From the NCBI GenBank assembly GCA_007922305.1, contig ML677365.1:17775512-17839511 (forward strand): a DNA stretch of 64,000 bases, read 5' to 3'. The DNA comes from Dermatemys mawii (lineage: Eukaryota > Chordata > Testudines > Dermatemydidae). Made by a program: the position numbers and the translations under genes. This document shows positions 46,501-61,500 of this stretch, piece by piece. Within the stretch, counting starts at the first letter, position 1, and every line of letters begins with the position of its first letter. A model generated the notes under the pieces. That model was not told the origin of the DNA. It worked only from the letters and a program-made list of their open reading frames with translations, and searched no databases.

Positions 46501-49500
46501 TTTTGAGCAGGCACCACCACAGGGGAAGCCCTGCCCTAGCCCCGCCCCCATCCAGCCACTCCCTCCCACTTCCCCCCTCTAAGTCTCTCCTCCTTGTCCC
46601 CTAACTGCCCCCCTGGGGCCGGTCCCCGCTGCGGCGCCCGGCTCCTAGAGCCCATCTCTGCCGCAGCGCTCGGCTCCTGGGCCCGGGTGTCAGCTGCAGC
46701 GCACGGGGCCCAGCGCCCGGTCTCAGACACAGGGCCCGGCAGCCAGGGGGCCCGGCTCCTAGAGCCCATCTCTGCCACGGCACACAGGGCCTGGCTCCCG
46801 GCAGCGCAGCCGCGGGGCGTGGCTCCCGGGGCCCCATCTCAGCTGCAGTGCATGGCTCCCGGGGCTTCAGCCACGGTGCCCGGCTCCCGGGGCTGTAGCC
46901 ACAGCTCTTGCAGAGAAGCTGCCGGGGCAGCCCAGCTCCTCTTGCTTTATGGGAAACCTTCTGGGTTTCCCATAAGACAGGAAGAGCCGGATTGCCCCGC
47001 AGCTCCTCTGTAAGCATTGCGGTGGCCCCTGGCGGCAGGAGGAGCCGCTTTGCTCCTCCTGCTGCGCCGCTTGCGGAGAAGCCACCCGGTTGCCGGGGCC
47101 GTGCACCCCCAGGAGTGATCTCACACACCCCAGTTTGAAGACCACTGCTTTACAGTAAGGAGGTAGTTTAGAAATGTATAGATATATTTTTAAATTGTTA
47201 ACTATACAATTACAAACTTTGTAAAAGCTTGATTAGTTTGCTTATGTATAATTGCATAAATATTCTGATGATTTCACTCAGATGTATACAAGTCCAACAT
47301 CAGTTAGTGTGCTTTCCATTAGTAGTTTGAGCAGATGATCTCTACAAGTTACTTAAAATAGGAGTAGAAAGACACTCACCCACCTGTGCATCAGCACAGT
47401 AGAAACCTGCACTCACTTTCAAGCAATGAAGGAAATATATTGATATGTCATTTAAAATAACTAGATATACATACATTCAAACACTCCATATAGTAACTTA
47501 TATGGTCAGATAAGGTCCACCCCAGAGCAGCATACAGTTGTCTCATGTCTCCGAATCCAGAAGAGTATTTCCATAGTGCCAAATATTTTAATAGCATAAC
47601 TCACCTGGTCTGTGTATACATCAGGCGGTACCATCTTATTAAAGAAATCAGAGCATACTGCTCCTGCTTGAAGGTAATAATGAAGGGCTGCTGAATATTG
47701 ATTTGTTGCTACAGTGGGGAAGAAAAAGTTAGAATAACCTCAGAAATCAAAATGTAAACATTTGTAACAGTTTACAGAATTATTCACTCTAATATTTAAT
47801 ACATCCAATATACAAAATGGTGACAAATTTTAAAGTTCACTACAGTTTAATTCTACTTGAAGAATCACACATCACCCAGGTATAAATGTACACGGAGGTG
47901 GCAATATAGTTACCACTATGTGATAAGACATTCTGCTACGAGGATGAGATGCACTTAGATCAATCAGTAAAGCTCATTAACAACTATGAAGCCAAGAGTT
48001 TTAAGCAAGTTTCTCTTAATTATTTTTCATATTTTTAAAAGTTTTTCACTCTGATGAGTTAAGGAGGGTAGGTGGGACTTTTAAAAAATTGTTCAATTTG
48101 TGCCAGTATGTTGGTCCGTGGGGTTAATTTACTTGCCACACTTCTATCTCACCCTGAATTAGTTCACAGGGGCTTCCAACGTGCACCATTTGTAATATCA
48201 GAACACCAACACACTGCCACAGCTGGACTTAAGACTGTCAGCAGGTGCTGCTATAGATTTTTATTTCAAACATTCAATGCCACAGTCAAGGCTTCACAGG
48301 TGAGTGGTCTTAAAGAAGATTTACGTGGTCCAGGATGGAAAGAACAGTCAAATGGTAGCTCAGGTATGAGGTGACAGGAGTAAGCAAATGGGGCTAGAAA
48401 TCAGATTGCAGATTTTGTACTCTGGCATCTTATCCATATTAGAGAATGTTGACATTCCCAGTAACTGTGCAAGCACCTGAAATGCTTGGTTATACACTGT
48501 TGTACTCCTAATATTGCACAGATTTTCCTAGTACATCAGCTCAAAAAAATCTTGTAAATGTCTCCATGCACTAATTCAGTTCAAACTATTGGACAGATGC
48601 AGACAGAAATAGCAAATATGCCACTGAACTAATATATGCAATCCCACAATGCTACCACCCACTGCTCTCTCAGCTGAAAACACTGGCTCCACCACAACTC
48701 GATGCTTATCCGAATGGTTCTGTGCTGGCACTCAACTATTTTATGTCTCTAACTGGTACTATTAGTATCAGTACCACCCCCTGTTCTTAAGAGCAACTTC
48801 CTCACCTTTGGAAGAAGAATGCAGGTCATATGCTGCTATTTTGAAGAGGGGAGCCAAGGAAGCAGTGTAGAGGCAGTTGCCTCTGCACATAAAGCTCCTC
48901 CTGGTACACTCAGATTTGCTTGAATCTTTTAACATCTGCAGATTCATGGAACTGACAGGTGCCTTGTCATTCTGAGAGACTATTCTTCCAAAACAATTTG
49001 AATGAAACACTGCAAGTGGAAACTCTCAAAACTTTCTAGGACTCATGTAGGCTTTTCCCCACAAAAGGATGGTATCTGACCCAAAAACTATAAAGGGAAC
49101 ATTTCATTCAACTTCAAAATGCAACAGCCATTTATAACCTAAGAGTTTAGGGGAGGAGACACTTATCCAAATTAATCAAACAAGAAAGGTATACCTTCCC
49201 CCTTAACTTGCACTAGAGACATCTGAATTGTTTTATAGCCCAAATCTTCTGTCCAGTGAGGAGCTAGGATAAGAACTGAGCAGATGAGTGGAGAAAGGTG
49301 GTAAGGTAAGGTACCTTCTCTCCAAGCCTGAGGATCTGCTACATAGAAGCTACTTCAGACCAAGCTGAAGCTCAAATAGGACCTCATGCATCTAAAGCAG
49401 TCTCCACTTGCAGTAAGGAAGCACCAAGGAACTGTGAAGTAGCAGATCCTCCCATATTTTAGTCTACCCAATCCCAATAACTCCCCATGAAAATCACCAC

Positions 49501-52500
49501 CACACTGCCTAGGGGTGGGCAACCCCTACATAGCCTCCACCCCCGTTCCTCCGAATCTTGCACTCCATTTCCATGCAGCAAAACTGCACAATTTCACTGT
49601 CTGGGGAACCTTTGTTTCCATGAAGGGAGCGGGGAGGGAGCAGGATTTATCATGTCTTGCTCACCTTGACCCTTACAATGAATTTGAGGAACAACGTCTA
49701 AGTTGCTCAACTGGTTTTCCCTTACTTATTTGATTTGCCAACATGGATAGGACTGAGCTGGGTTATTAGAACTGTATTTTTAAAAACATTCCAGTGTAGG
49801 CAGAGAGTTACCAACTCTGAGCCTTACTCTAGCAAGGACCTCATAACAACTACATTTCACTATTTTTTTTGTATCACTGAATACAGATATTCACCTGATT
49901 CTACAGATTGGTATATAAATTAGAGTATTAGTGTCTTAAATTTTTCCTTAAGCAGTGAAGATTTGAAGTCACAATTACTTAAGTTTTTTAAATAAATGAA
50001 AAAGAACCCCAAACCCACATCTTGCAGGGCAATTCATGTGACCACATGGAATCTCACTGACTTAACACTGCATACACTTCAAGATCTGCCCTTGCAGATT
50101 TATTTACATATTCGAGTCCAAAGACACTTCCATTTTTAAAAGCTCTGTGCTCTTTAAGCTTTTACTGATAAATGATTAGTATATAAGCTAGAACATAGCA
50201 TTTGATCTTATGCAAAAGTTACATCAGGGTAAAGAACTCTGAAAACAGAGTACAATGCACACAAGTGCACCGCTCTCCCACCACCAAACAGATGTTGGTT
50301 TCACTTACCAAAATAAATATCTGCCTGGATTACTAACCAGAAGTGGTTGTTTGAGTTTATAGTCAGTGCATAACTGACCAGCTCTTTTACGGTAACAGTT
50401 ACAGCTTCAAAATCCACTGATTGAAGGCTAAAGAAAGAGGCAGTTTTGTAATGTCAGTCACTATATTGAAACAAGCTGATTTCAGATCTAGTTTAAGAAT
50501 GAAGTAGTTTTGCTAAAAAAAACCCAAACAAACAAACCCCCCCCTTCTCAACAGAAGATTCACCACCACTAAGATTATTGTTGTTCTATTTTATCTCCTG
50601 TATAGAGATCTTTCAAGTACATCAATCACAGTTGGATAACAATGTTTAGAATAGTATCACTGACTGACATCATGAGATCTTGGGAAAGGCTGGCACCCTT
50701 GAAGTAAACTGCAAGCAATGGGGTCTCACTTTCAAGAACAGAAAGAAGTTACACTCCAAACCAGTGTTAGTCCAGATTCACTGCAGGATTTACATAACAC
50801 AAAAATCCAAACAGCAACCTCCAGTGGTAGAAAGCATGCAGGCGGGCAATACTGGTTGGGAAGTGATACCAGGGATTTAGCACATTAGTAGTTTCTCCTC
50901 ATGGAATTTGTATAGATTCTCCACATTTAAAAAAAGTTTTCCACTTTACAGATATATTTTGGTAATGTTTGAAAAAACATCTTCTGATTTGGCCATCCAA
51001 CAGCACGGCAATACTCACTAACTTGTTAGGAAAATAAGTTATGACCTGTGCAGTTATAAATATGGTGATATGGGTGGGGGCCAAATTGCATGATTTTCCT
51101 AGCATGTATATTCTTGGTGCAAACTTGGGTAAGGGTTTGCCTCCTAATCAACAGGTGCTAATTAAAGCAGAGCTCATGCCCCATAGAGGAATGTGGTTGA
51201 ATATTTTGGAGTGTGGGGCTGAGGTCTGAGTCAGCCCCCAAGGGAGGTGGAGAGGGAGCACCACCAAGCTCCCACCCCGTCTCACAGCCCTGCGCCCATC
51301 TCCAGCTGTGGCCCCAGTCTTGGCCTCCTTACTTTTGTCCGTGTCCCCCCACACCCAGAGCCACAGCCCCTCTCCCAGCCCCGGGATAGAGGAGGACATG
51401 GTGAGGGAGCACCAGGTAAAAAATTTGGGTACCACTGATTTATAGACTCATCTCTGAAATTACTCAGTTCTCCCCTCAGGGCTTTTCAACTGACAAAGGT
51501 GCTGAGACAGCTATCTCCTAAAAATAATTTATCCCTGCTTTAAAATCTCCCAAGTGAACAAACCTGCCTGTACTAGCTGGAGACAGACCTTGTATCACTG
51601 CACCACACCCACCCATCTCTGACACTTTTCACCTGCCAGTGCAGAACAGTCCCAAACAAAATTAAGCTTCCACAAAAAAAAGCAGCAACACAAAACTATG
51701 ACCTGTGGTAAGGCCTGATTTGCTACAGGTTTAGGAATGAGCCTAGATGTCAGTAATACTGGAAGCATTAGTGCAGACCAGCTACAGGAGTTTTAATCAT
51801 TGTATAGCCATTGGGTGCTTAGTCATTGTTAATATGGTAAGCTCTTGGGGGTAGGGACTGTTGTGCACACTCCACACAATAGGAGCTCAGATCCCTACCT
51901 GCAGCCTTTTAGGTGCTACCAAATACAAACAACAATAAATACCTAACCTGGCTCAGAGCAGATCTATATATGGCATGGCGATTGACAGTGACGTGTATAC
52001 TCAAGTGCTCCAACTGATGGAGCTACCTTCGGAAATTGTAATGGGAAGGCAGGGGGAGGAAGGGAAACGTGTTAGGCATTTTTCCCCTCTTCCAAGAAGA
52101 GGTCTGTTTTTATCACAGCATTTGAGGTGGGAACGTGTTGTTAGTTTTTTCTGCTGTAAAACCATACACCTTTTTGATAGTGCAGATCTAGCCCTAGTGT
52201 AGATAAAGTGTATGAGGTAATAAAACAAAGCTTAAATGCATCAAACTCCATGCTTGTTTTCAAGAGATAACATTATATACATAGCACACACACCCTTTGC
52301 CACTGTTAACATTTTGGAAAGATTAACACTTCATAACACTAAATTCTAGAGCTACTAAATAAAAAGTATAAATAAGGTAACTAATGAAAAACCACATTTG
52401 TACTTGCTCCTCTATCAGGGCATACATGTCCGCGAGCAAAGATCCATTGTAAGGCTACATCAGATTTCTGCTTGAATGAATGCAAACATGCCTTCTAATA

Positions 52501-55500
52501 GAAAACCAGTTAACATAATAGCTGGAATTAGATTCACTATACAAATGAATCATTAGAAATCAGTATTTTATATTAGTAGCTATCTTACTTCGGAATAGTT
52601 GATGGCCAAATAGAAATATGCTCTGCTGCAATATCATTCACAATGTCTTCCTAAGAGGAGAAAGACATTAAAATATGAGTTACAGAGGCAAATATACAAT
52701 TAAAAAAAAAGGAAGGATGATAATGAGACTGTACTGACCCGAACATTATGAAGCTTAACAAACAGGGATAATATTGTAGTCAAAACCAATGGTTCCTATG
52801 ATGGAAGAAGACAAAAACCAAGATTACAAAATAGCCCTTTTCTCTCTCCGCAACATCAGGGATAGCCAACATGTATCAGTGCCATTTTTTCCAGGGCAGA
52901 TGTATCCCTCAGGGGGTTTAAAACAATTTTACAAGAACTTTTGCAACAAAGAAATCTGACTCATAAAAGACTTATTTACTCATGGAGATTAATCTAGGAT
53001 AAGGAATAGTGTAAATTTAAATCAGGTTAACTATTCCTCATTACCTCCATGTGTGGATGCTCTTACTCCAGAATAAGAGTGTCTTATTCTCGACTAGCTT
53101 AATCCATTTCCAAAATGAATTAAACTAATTTAGAAGAGCATCCAGCACATGGAGCTAATCAGGAATAGTTTCCTGTGTAGACAAGCCCTAAAAGACAGTC
53201 CCTTAATAAACTACTCAGGAAGATGTTAAATAAGTGGTACTTATTTTAGGCTACTGTGCATATTTATTCCCCCAGCGGTCTTCCGGCTCTAAAGTTCAAT
53301 GGGTACTATCATGCTCTACAAATAAAAAATGCATTACTTTCTGGCTTGTGCAACTGTTTCTTGTGATCCAGACAGCAGCTGTCTATCTTCCTCTCTGGAA
53401 GTGTTTAGATGGGGGGTGGGTGCATAAAACACAGTCCATACTGGACTTTAAGGTAAAAGGAAAGGGTCAGTTTGAATGGAAAAGAGAATTTCAACTGAAT
53501 TCCTAACTGTAAACAAAGTCAGCGATGTCATCTTTAAGTGAATGTTGGTTTTATGGTTATTGTCTATTTATTAAAGTTTATCTACCTCATTTTATGACTG
53601 TTAGAATAATAAGATCTTTGCTATCAGAAGCTAATGGAATTTTAAGCAAGTTATTCAGCAAACCACTGTTTGGTTATATAATTGAGAAGTTATCTAATCT
53701 GCCATACAAAAATATTAACATAACACTCAACCTTTTCCAAATTAACAGGTAACATGGTCCATGAAATATTATACCAAAGGAAAATGTCAATAACAAAGCA
53801 ATAAATGTTAAAATTTGCAATATAAAACTTACCCGTAATTTTTTGATAAAAGAGAGTAATTCATTCCTAAATAAAAGAGATATATATTACATGTGTAAGG
53901 TATCAAACACAACTGAAAGTGCATAGAAACATTTGTCCATCAGAAATAATAAAGTGGTGGTCAACCAAAACAGACTGTTGATCTACTGGAATATTCTTAA
54001 TTCCAGTTTTGCATAGAGAGAGAGCGCGCATTAAGGAGGAATGTTACTGATGTTGGATTGTGCCATTTTAAGTGTTACACCGAGAACAATATTTTTAAAA
54101 TTAATTTGTCCTTTGTTTTTATTTTAGCATAGTCCATTGCTTAATACATAGGGAGCATGAGGGAGCCTTAGGATTGTTTACTCTAGATGAAATAGTGCAC
54201 AGCAAGCTGGGGTGTAAATCTACAGTACATAGTGAACCACACATTAACTTCCTATGGGACCTTACTGCTGCGCATTGAAGGTCCCTAGTGCACACTGATC
54301 AACTTGGCAAGAGCAGGACAACGGGAAAGGGCTTAAAAAAAGGGGATGGGGGACTGTCCTGGCTAAAACTGGACATATGGTTACCCTAACCATAGAATTC
54401 CTCCTAAATAATTCCTCAAGCACATCTTTTAGGAAAACATCCGATCTCGATTTAAAAATTGTGAATGATGAAGAATCCACAACTTTTGGTAAATTGTTTT
54501 AGAAGGTTAATCACTCCCATCGGTGTAAATTTACATCTTATTTCCAGTCCGAATTTGTCATCTTCAACTTCCAGCCATTAAATCACGTTATACCTTTGTC
54601 AGCTAGACTGAAGAATCCACTATTAAATATCTGTTGCCCGTGTAAGCACTTCAGACTGTAATCAAGTCACCCATTAACCTTCCCTCTGTTAAGCTAAATA
54701 GATTGAGTGCCTTAAGTTTATCATTATAATCACTGTAATGGCTCCTCTGATCTCTCTCCAACTTTTCAGTTTTTCTTATATGGCACTTGTGCCCAACCTA
54801 ACCCTCTCCGAAATACTTTAAGCTGCAGGGGGGATTGCTAACTGGCATGGACTTATTACTGAATGATGTTTGAAAGCTGGGGACTTTGGCATGTCCCAGT
54901 ACCAAGCTGAAGCTCAAGGGGTGAAGGAAAAAAAAAGTATAAAGGAAGCTTAAAATGAGTATCACTACAAACTAATTAATTTAATTGCGCTAAAGAATTT
55001 TGCTCAAGAAATTATTTCTTAAGAGGGGATCTAATGAGAAAGAGAAGGAGTAAGAAGAGCTCACATGTGCGACAACTACTGATCAAGGGGAATGAGAAGC
55101 AACTGAGGGACGGTCAGGGTTACTTTGCCTGTTATACCATCGACTAGTAGCACGAATGTGCAGAAAGCACATGCGCTGCCCTGATGAATACCGCTAGGCA
55201 AAAAGGTTCTCCAGCTCCAGGGTACTGGTGTGCTGACACCTGAAGTGGAATGGACATATACAATCACGTGAAGAGAGCTTTTAATGCATGGCAGTAGAGC
55301 CATAAACAGTTACTGTGTGAACTACTCAACTTTTTCATAATTCTACAGGCTGGGATCAAAGCAGTGAGCCAAAGACTAATATGCAGAAGTACACTGCAGC
55401 TGTTTTTACTGTATATGCAGTTGCTAATAATACTGCTGGACATAGAAATTCACACCATCACACATTTCAAGAGATTTAGCTTTTACTATCAAATTCTAAA

Positions 55501-58500
55501 TAGTTTTCCTATCAAGACAAGGTTATCACCTTTTATTGTTTGAACTGGAGGAGTCGTAACAGGTTCAATATCTCAGTGTACATCTAGGCCTTGGCTCCCT
55601 TTTGCTTCAGAAAATATGTAATCACAAGAACATAAGCAAGCCTGAATACCCTCTCCTCCTGCCAATCGCATAGGACTGATAGACAAAGCATCCTGTTTTT
55701 GATACACATTAACCAAATCAGTAGAAGGATGGCTAAAGTATGACCCATAAAGATTTATTCTTAAAGCCCTGCAAAAGATTTAGTACTGAGTGCCAGCTTG
55801 TGAAGACCAGAGATCCAGCATTTACCACATCACTATTCTGGGCAGAGACCTGGAGATGCAGAGGCTCTGAAGGCCTGGGCAGAGGCCTAGAGAGGCTACA
55901 GACAAGCTGCAAACGGTTCTCAGTTGGACACAGTGTGAATGTCTCTGGGTTAATCAAAGAAAATTAGCAGAGCCTTAGATATTAAAAGGTGAAATCATGG
56001 GCCCACTGAAGTCAATAGGAATTTTTTTCATTGACTCCAGTGGAGTCAGGATTTCACCTTAAACATTCAAAAGCCTTGTCCACTTTTGGGATTCAACAAT
56101 CAGTGTCACTATATCAATGCCAACCCCTAAGGGTAAGTGAGGCAAGTAGGATTTTCACTGAATGCTTTTTGGTAAAAACACCCAGCCTGTTGTAGCCATA
56201 TCAGTTGCTGGCCACTGATTGCTGAAACAGGGCAATTCCTAATGAAGACAAGGCCAAATTTAGAAGTCAAAGATTGATTTTATTAAGTAATTCATGGACA
56301 CATACCTGTACATAATGCCTAACGTAGACTCTCTATGTTTTATTAAACTCACTCTGCCATCATTCCCTCGCTTGTGCTGGTTGGATACACTGCAGATCTG
56401 CACAACAACTTCCCAAAGGTCTTTAGCTGTCCGCCTACTTTCTTTGGGGCCTGGAAGTTCTTTGCATGTAGCGGCCAAAAGCTGCCCCAACTAAGCAAAA
56501 ACAAAACAGCAAAAATACAGTGGCTAGAGCTTTTTTCCTTATTTACAAGGATAAAAGGGATTAGTTTCATACCACAATAGCAGGCATGATTACTTTGTGA
56601 CACAGGCCATCTAACCAGGAGCTTGAGGCCTGTAACTAATTTTCATAAAACGGAAGCAAACTGCAGATTTTTTTTTAAAAAAAAATATAAAGATGCAACC
56701 TAAGGAAACCACAATAGGTCCAAAAAACAATGCTCCATTCTTGATCCAATGAGAATTCAGGTCACACTGCAAATCTAAGGGCTGCATTTATCTATCCATT
56801 AAATACGAATATAAAAAAAGGTTAACAATATCAACAATAACTACAGAACAGGCTGAGTGGATCAGAAGAATTTTAACAACTAAAACCAATGTTTGTATGT
56901 ATTTTGCTTTAACATAATAATCTGATAAGTAATCATAATATTACTACAAAAAACAAGTATTTTTGAAAAGTAGAACTCCAAAATGATAGGTGTCTGAATG
57001 CCACAGTAATACTTTAACACACAGTCAGTAATAAGTTGGAAATTGCAAACCACTGAAGTTTATTAGGAAAATGAAGAGCTCTATGACATTATACACTTAA
57101 GGCCCAATCTTTAATCCCTTTCACACCTAAAACTCCTACTGAAATAATTCATGTCCCAAATATAATTGAGGCAGGGGACCCATTCACAGCAATAGTCAAT
57201 ATTCAGTATAGGCAGGTTATTCATTACTGTTTATGTCCCTCCTGTGCTAGATACTGATGAAACAAGATTGCTGTCAGGTCAGTGGACAAAGGTGCAGTAA
57301 GCCACATCTCCTGTCTCAGGGTATGGTTACACTTACAAGATTATAGCGCTATTGGTTATAGCGGTCCCCTTATACAGTAATACGTATAGCGCTATTGTAT
57401 GTCCACACACAGACGCGCCAGCGGTATAGCATGGCCACATTTGGGGCACTTAATGCGGCATTAAGAGCAGCGCATTAGGGCAGGTATCCCAGCATTCAGC
57501 TGGGTGCAACGTGCTTTTTAAACGAGGGGGGTAAGGGGGGACGCATTGTGTGTATGTAGAGGGAGAGAGAGAGTGATTTTTCCGATCTTCTGAAAGCCTG
57601 TCAGCGAGCCTCCATTCACAGAAGGCTTTGTTTTCACACAGGCTCCCTCCTTAAACATTTGCATTGCTTATCTGCCGAGTTGAGAGAAACTCTAAAAACG
57701 TACTTCCGCATTCCTCCAGCCCAGTTCAAAACAAAGGGAAGAGACGTCAATTGCCTTAAATGGCTCTAGGCATCTCCAGAGATCACTTGTAGCGCAGTGG
57801 GTGTCCACATTCTTCCTGTAGCGCTACAGCAGCTGCGCTACAGCCCTTATTCCCCACGCGGAGGTGGATTAACAACAGCGCTATAACTCAGCAGTTATAG
57901 CGCTCTACGTGCCTTGCCAGTGTGGACGGGGAGGAGGTTATAGCGCTCGTGGGGGCTTTATAGCGCTATAAAGTGCCAGTGTAACCAAGCCCTCAGTTAT
58001 TCTTGTAGCACAGACAGAATTCAGAGACAAATCAACCTTATTTCTAGATATTACTGAATTTCAATCAACAGTACTTAGTTTTGCTACACAATGTTTGGTT
58101 CATTGGAAGACCTCTTTCCACTCATTAGTGCAGTTAGAATTAAACTTGACAGAAACAATGAATAATGACACATGCCTTCAGAAGTACTGGAGCCTTGAAA
58201 AGAAAAAAAGGAAAAACAAAAGAGGCACAGTATGGCATCTTGCCCCTTTCAGTCCTGAACATTAATTACCTTCACATAAGGATTAGTCTGAACCAGAAGT
58301 AAAGGAACTTGCATAGTTAAGTATTCATTCTCCCGCCAGTTTAACATGAAGGCAACACATTCCTCTGCTACAACTTGTCGAAGAGGAATATCTAGAAGAG
58401 ATATAAAAAGAAATATTTAGCTCAACTAATATTAGATCAATTTCCCTCCTCTCCGTGAAACACTAACATTTATAAACATGACAAAAAGCTGGAAAGATCT

Positions 58501-61500
58501 GGAAATAATTTCAATTAAGACCAGGAGTTGTATGTTTAGGCCTACACTGTACCAAACATATATCCCCACAATCAAAACATTTCAGATTCTTATATTTTAT
58601 AGTAGCAAATATGGTAGATGGATAAGAAGGGGCCTAATTTTTTAGAGGAGATAAGTTAATGGAAGCTGCTGATGCTCATCTCATAGCTTCAGACGTTCCA
58701 TCTTATGAAAAATTGGCCACAGCATTTAGAAGATTGTCAACAGAAGTTGCAATATCCAGCTTTCAAACAGTATTTAGGTTAAAATACCAATGAACAATCA
58801 TATGACAGAGAGACAGACTCTCCAGCCTGGTCATAAAGGCACTCTCTTAGAATTTGGTTCTCCCACACCCAAATACCTGATCCAGTATTTAATTATTTAC
58901 ATGAAGCAGAACATCTTCAACAGGAAGGATTGGGAGGTCCAAGCCAGAACAGCCCTATAGCCAGTGGTTATAGCACTCAGCTGGGATGGGGGAGACCTGG
59001 ATTTAAATTCCTGCTTCAGAGTAGAGATTCAAATGTGGGTTTTCCACACTGCAACTGTGTCCTAGTCACTGGGCTACTGGGTATAAAGAGGACCACCAGC
59101 AATCGAGTCCTTTGCTTCCTTTTTTTCTTTTTTAAATAAAGCAAAGCTTTAAAAAAAATCTGGAAACAAAAACGTATTCAATCCAAAACGAAGGTGGGGG
59201 TTTTATTTCTTGGGGGGGGGGGGGGGGCCCGAACTTGTCAAAAATTTGAAATTATTTCAGCGAGAAGGTGGGTGAGGTAAAATCTTTCATTGGACCAACT
59301 TCTGTTGGTGAGAGAGACAAGCTTGAGCTTATACAGGTCACCTGATAAAGAGCTGAATAAGCTCAAAAGCGTGTCTCTCTCACCAACTACTACCTCATCC
59401 ACCTTATCTCTCTAAAATCCTGGGACCACAATGGCTACACCAAACACAGCAAGCAAAAAAGATCAGTTTCAGTTTGGGTCAAACCAATTTTTTCCCCTAA
59501 GTTGCCAGAGAACAAAAAACAGTTATTTACCAGTTCTATTTAAAATAAATTGGCAAAGTGAAGTCCATGGACAGCTACTCACTTCAAGATGCTAAACCTT
59601 ACTAAGACAACTAAAAATATATTTAATACTTTACTACTTTTCATTATTGTTCCTGGTTATAACCGAATTACTGAAGGCCACAGAGCCCCTGAATTTTCTC
59701 ACTTTTACAAATCTGTTACCACCTTTGCATTTTACTGCATCTTTCCTAAGAGATAGTCAGCTACATTCTTACCAGGTACCCTCATTTCCAAGTATCCTCG
59801 GACTCTGCTGATCAAATCAGAAGGAGGACGTTCTCCAGAAACCCCTGCTCCTGCTTCATGAGTGTAAATATCTAAGAGCAGATTTTCATTCAGCATAACC
59901 TGGCGCAGCTTTGGAGAAAACTCTGTCACAAGCTCCAGGCAAGCAGCAAAAAGTTGCTTTGCATGGACAAAATCCTGTAATAAAGCACAGCATGTGTGAA
60001 AGTAACACCACTACTTTAGTTGAATTACCATAATAAGAAAAGTGTTGGAATGTTGTTTTAACCCATTCTGGATTACTTCAAGCTTTGGCACCTATGTAAT
60101 GGGAGCTGTGGGTTCTTGATAACTTTCAGGATCAAGCCCTAATCTTTGAAGTAAATTTCATATTGAGCCAATATTCCACAGTAAATGTTATCAAATCCTG
60201 AAAGACAAAGGAGTTCTATAATCCCAAATTCTTCAAGCAAAATAAAAAGGTTCAGAAGAAAAACATACTATAAAAGGAAGAGTCAGGATTCAAGGCACAT
60301 TCTTGAGTTTTCTAGTTATAAAATAGTTAGTTTCATCCTATAGTTCATTAACTAGGAACTGTGAGCCAAAGAAAAAGGATTTCACCGGCTGAATATTCAT
60401 TCAAAAGAATCAGCAAAAGTGTTAGCTAGTTGCAAGAAGTTTATTCCAAACGTAGATAAGTTGCTGTGTTAATCATTAATGTGTCCTAAGCAAAAACTCC
60501 ACCTTAATGAATTTAGCCCCACAACACTTCAGCAAGTTCAGTATTATGCCCATTTTATTGGTGGGGAACTAAGGCACAGAGATGTTAAGTAACAAGCCCA
60601 AGTTATAAGACAGGTGTGGGCAAAGTTTTTGGCCTGAGGGCCACACCTGGGTATGGAAATTGCATGGTGGGTCATGAATACTCACAAAAGTAAGAATCCA
60701 GAGATATTCAAATAAACTTTATTTAATAAAGATACATTTTAGTGGAAATAAACATAAAACCTTACTTACTATTATAAGTATATCATAACAACGTATTACA
60801 ATAATTAAACCAAGCTTATCCCTTTTCCATGCCCTCTTTGATTAATGTGAACAATGCAGCTGGCACTCCCTGGCCAACTACTCTTTGTTTTATCCACAAC
60901 AATGGAAAATTAGCTCCACTAAAACAGCAGTCACCTAAGCCAACAAGTAGCAGGCATGTGGGCTCACACATTCCAGAATGATGGTATGTTTGGGTTGTGC
61001 AGCTGCAGTAACATGCGTGCCTTCATGCAGTTCCCATCTGAACACATGGAGCACTGGGCAGGCAGAACAGGGCAAGCCGCCAACCTCACTCCACAGGGGC
61101 AAGATTAAAAGGTCTGAGGGGTGGGATGGGCCGTAGTTTGTCTGTCCTGCTATAGGAAGTTTGTTGCAGAGTTGTAAATAGATTAAATGGCGGAAAGCCC
61201 CCCAACCTTTAACATCACAGAATCAGGGTCGCCTAGTGTCCTTCCAGGATACTGAATTTAGAAAACACTCAAGCTTCTGAAAACCAGGAAATCTCGGCTC
61301 CTGGCACACATGTCGGCAGAGACCCCCAGATTCCAGCTCACATAGGGGTAAAGAGAAGGGTCAGACTCCTAAGATTAAACAATCCTCATTCCCATCTACT
61401 CTCCCACTCCAGTCACCCTCTCCCCTCTGTGTTTGCTTCCTTAGGTTTAAGAAAATAGTTTCAGCACCTTCTGTTTATTCTGTTGTACTCAGATTACATT

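Noticed and set aside
46594..47145. Open frames of up to 175 codons
   Set aside because: All are inside the G+C-rich hAT element at 46453-47147 and are compositional.
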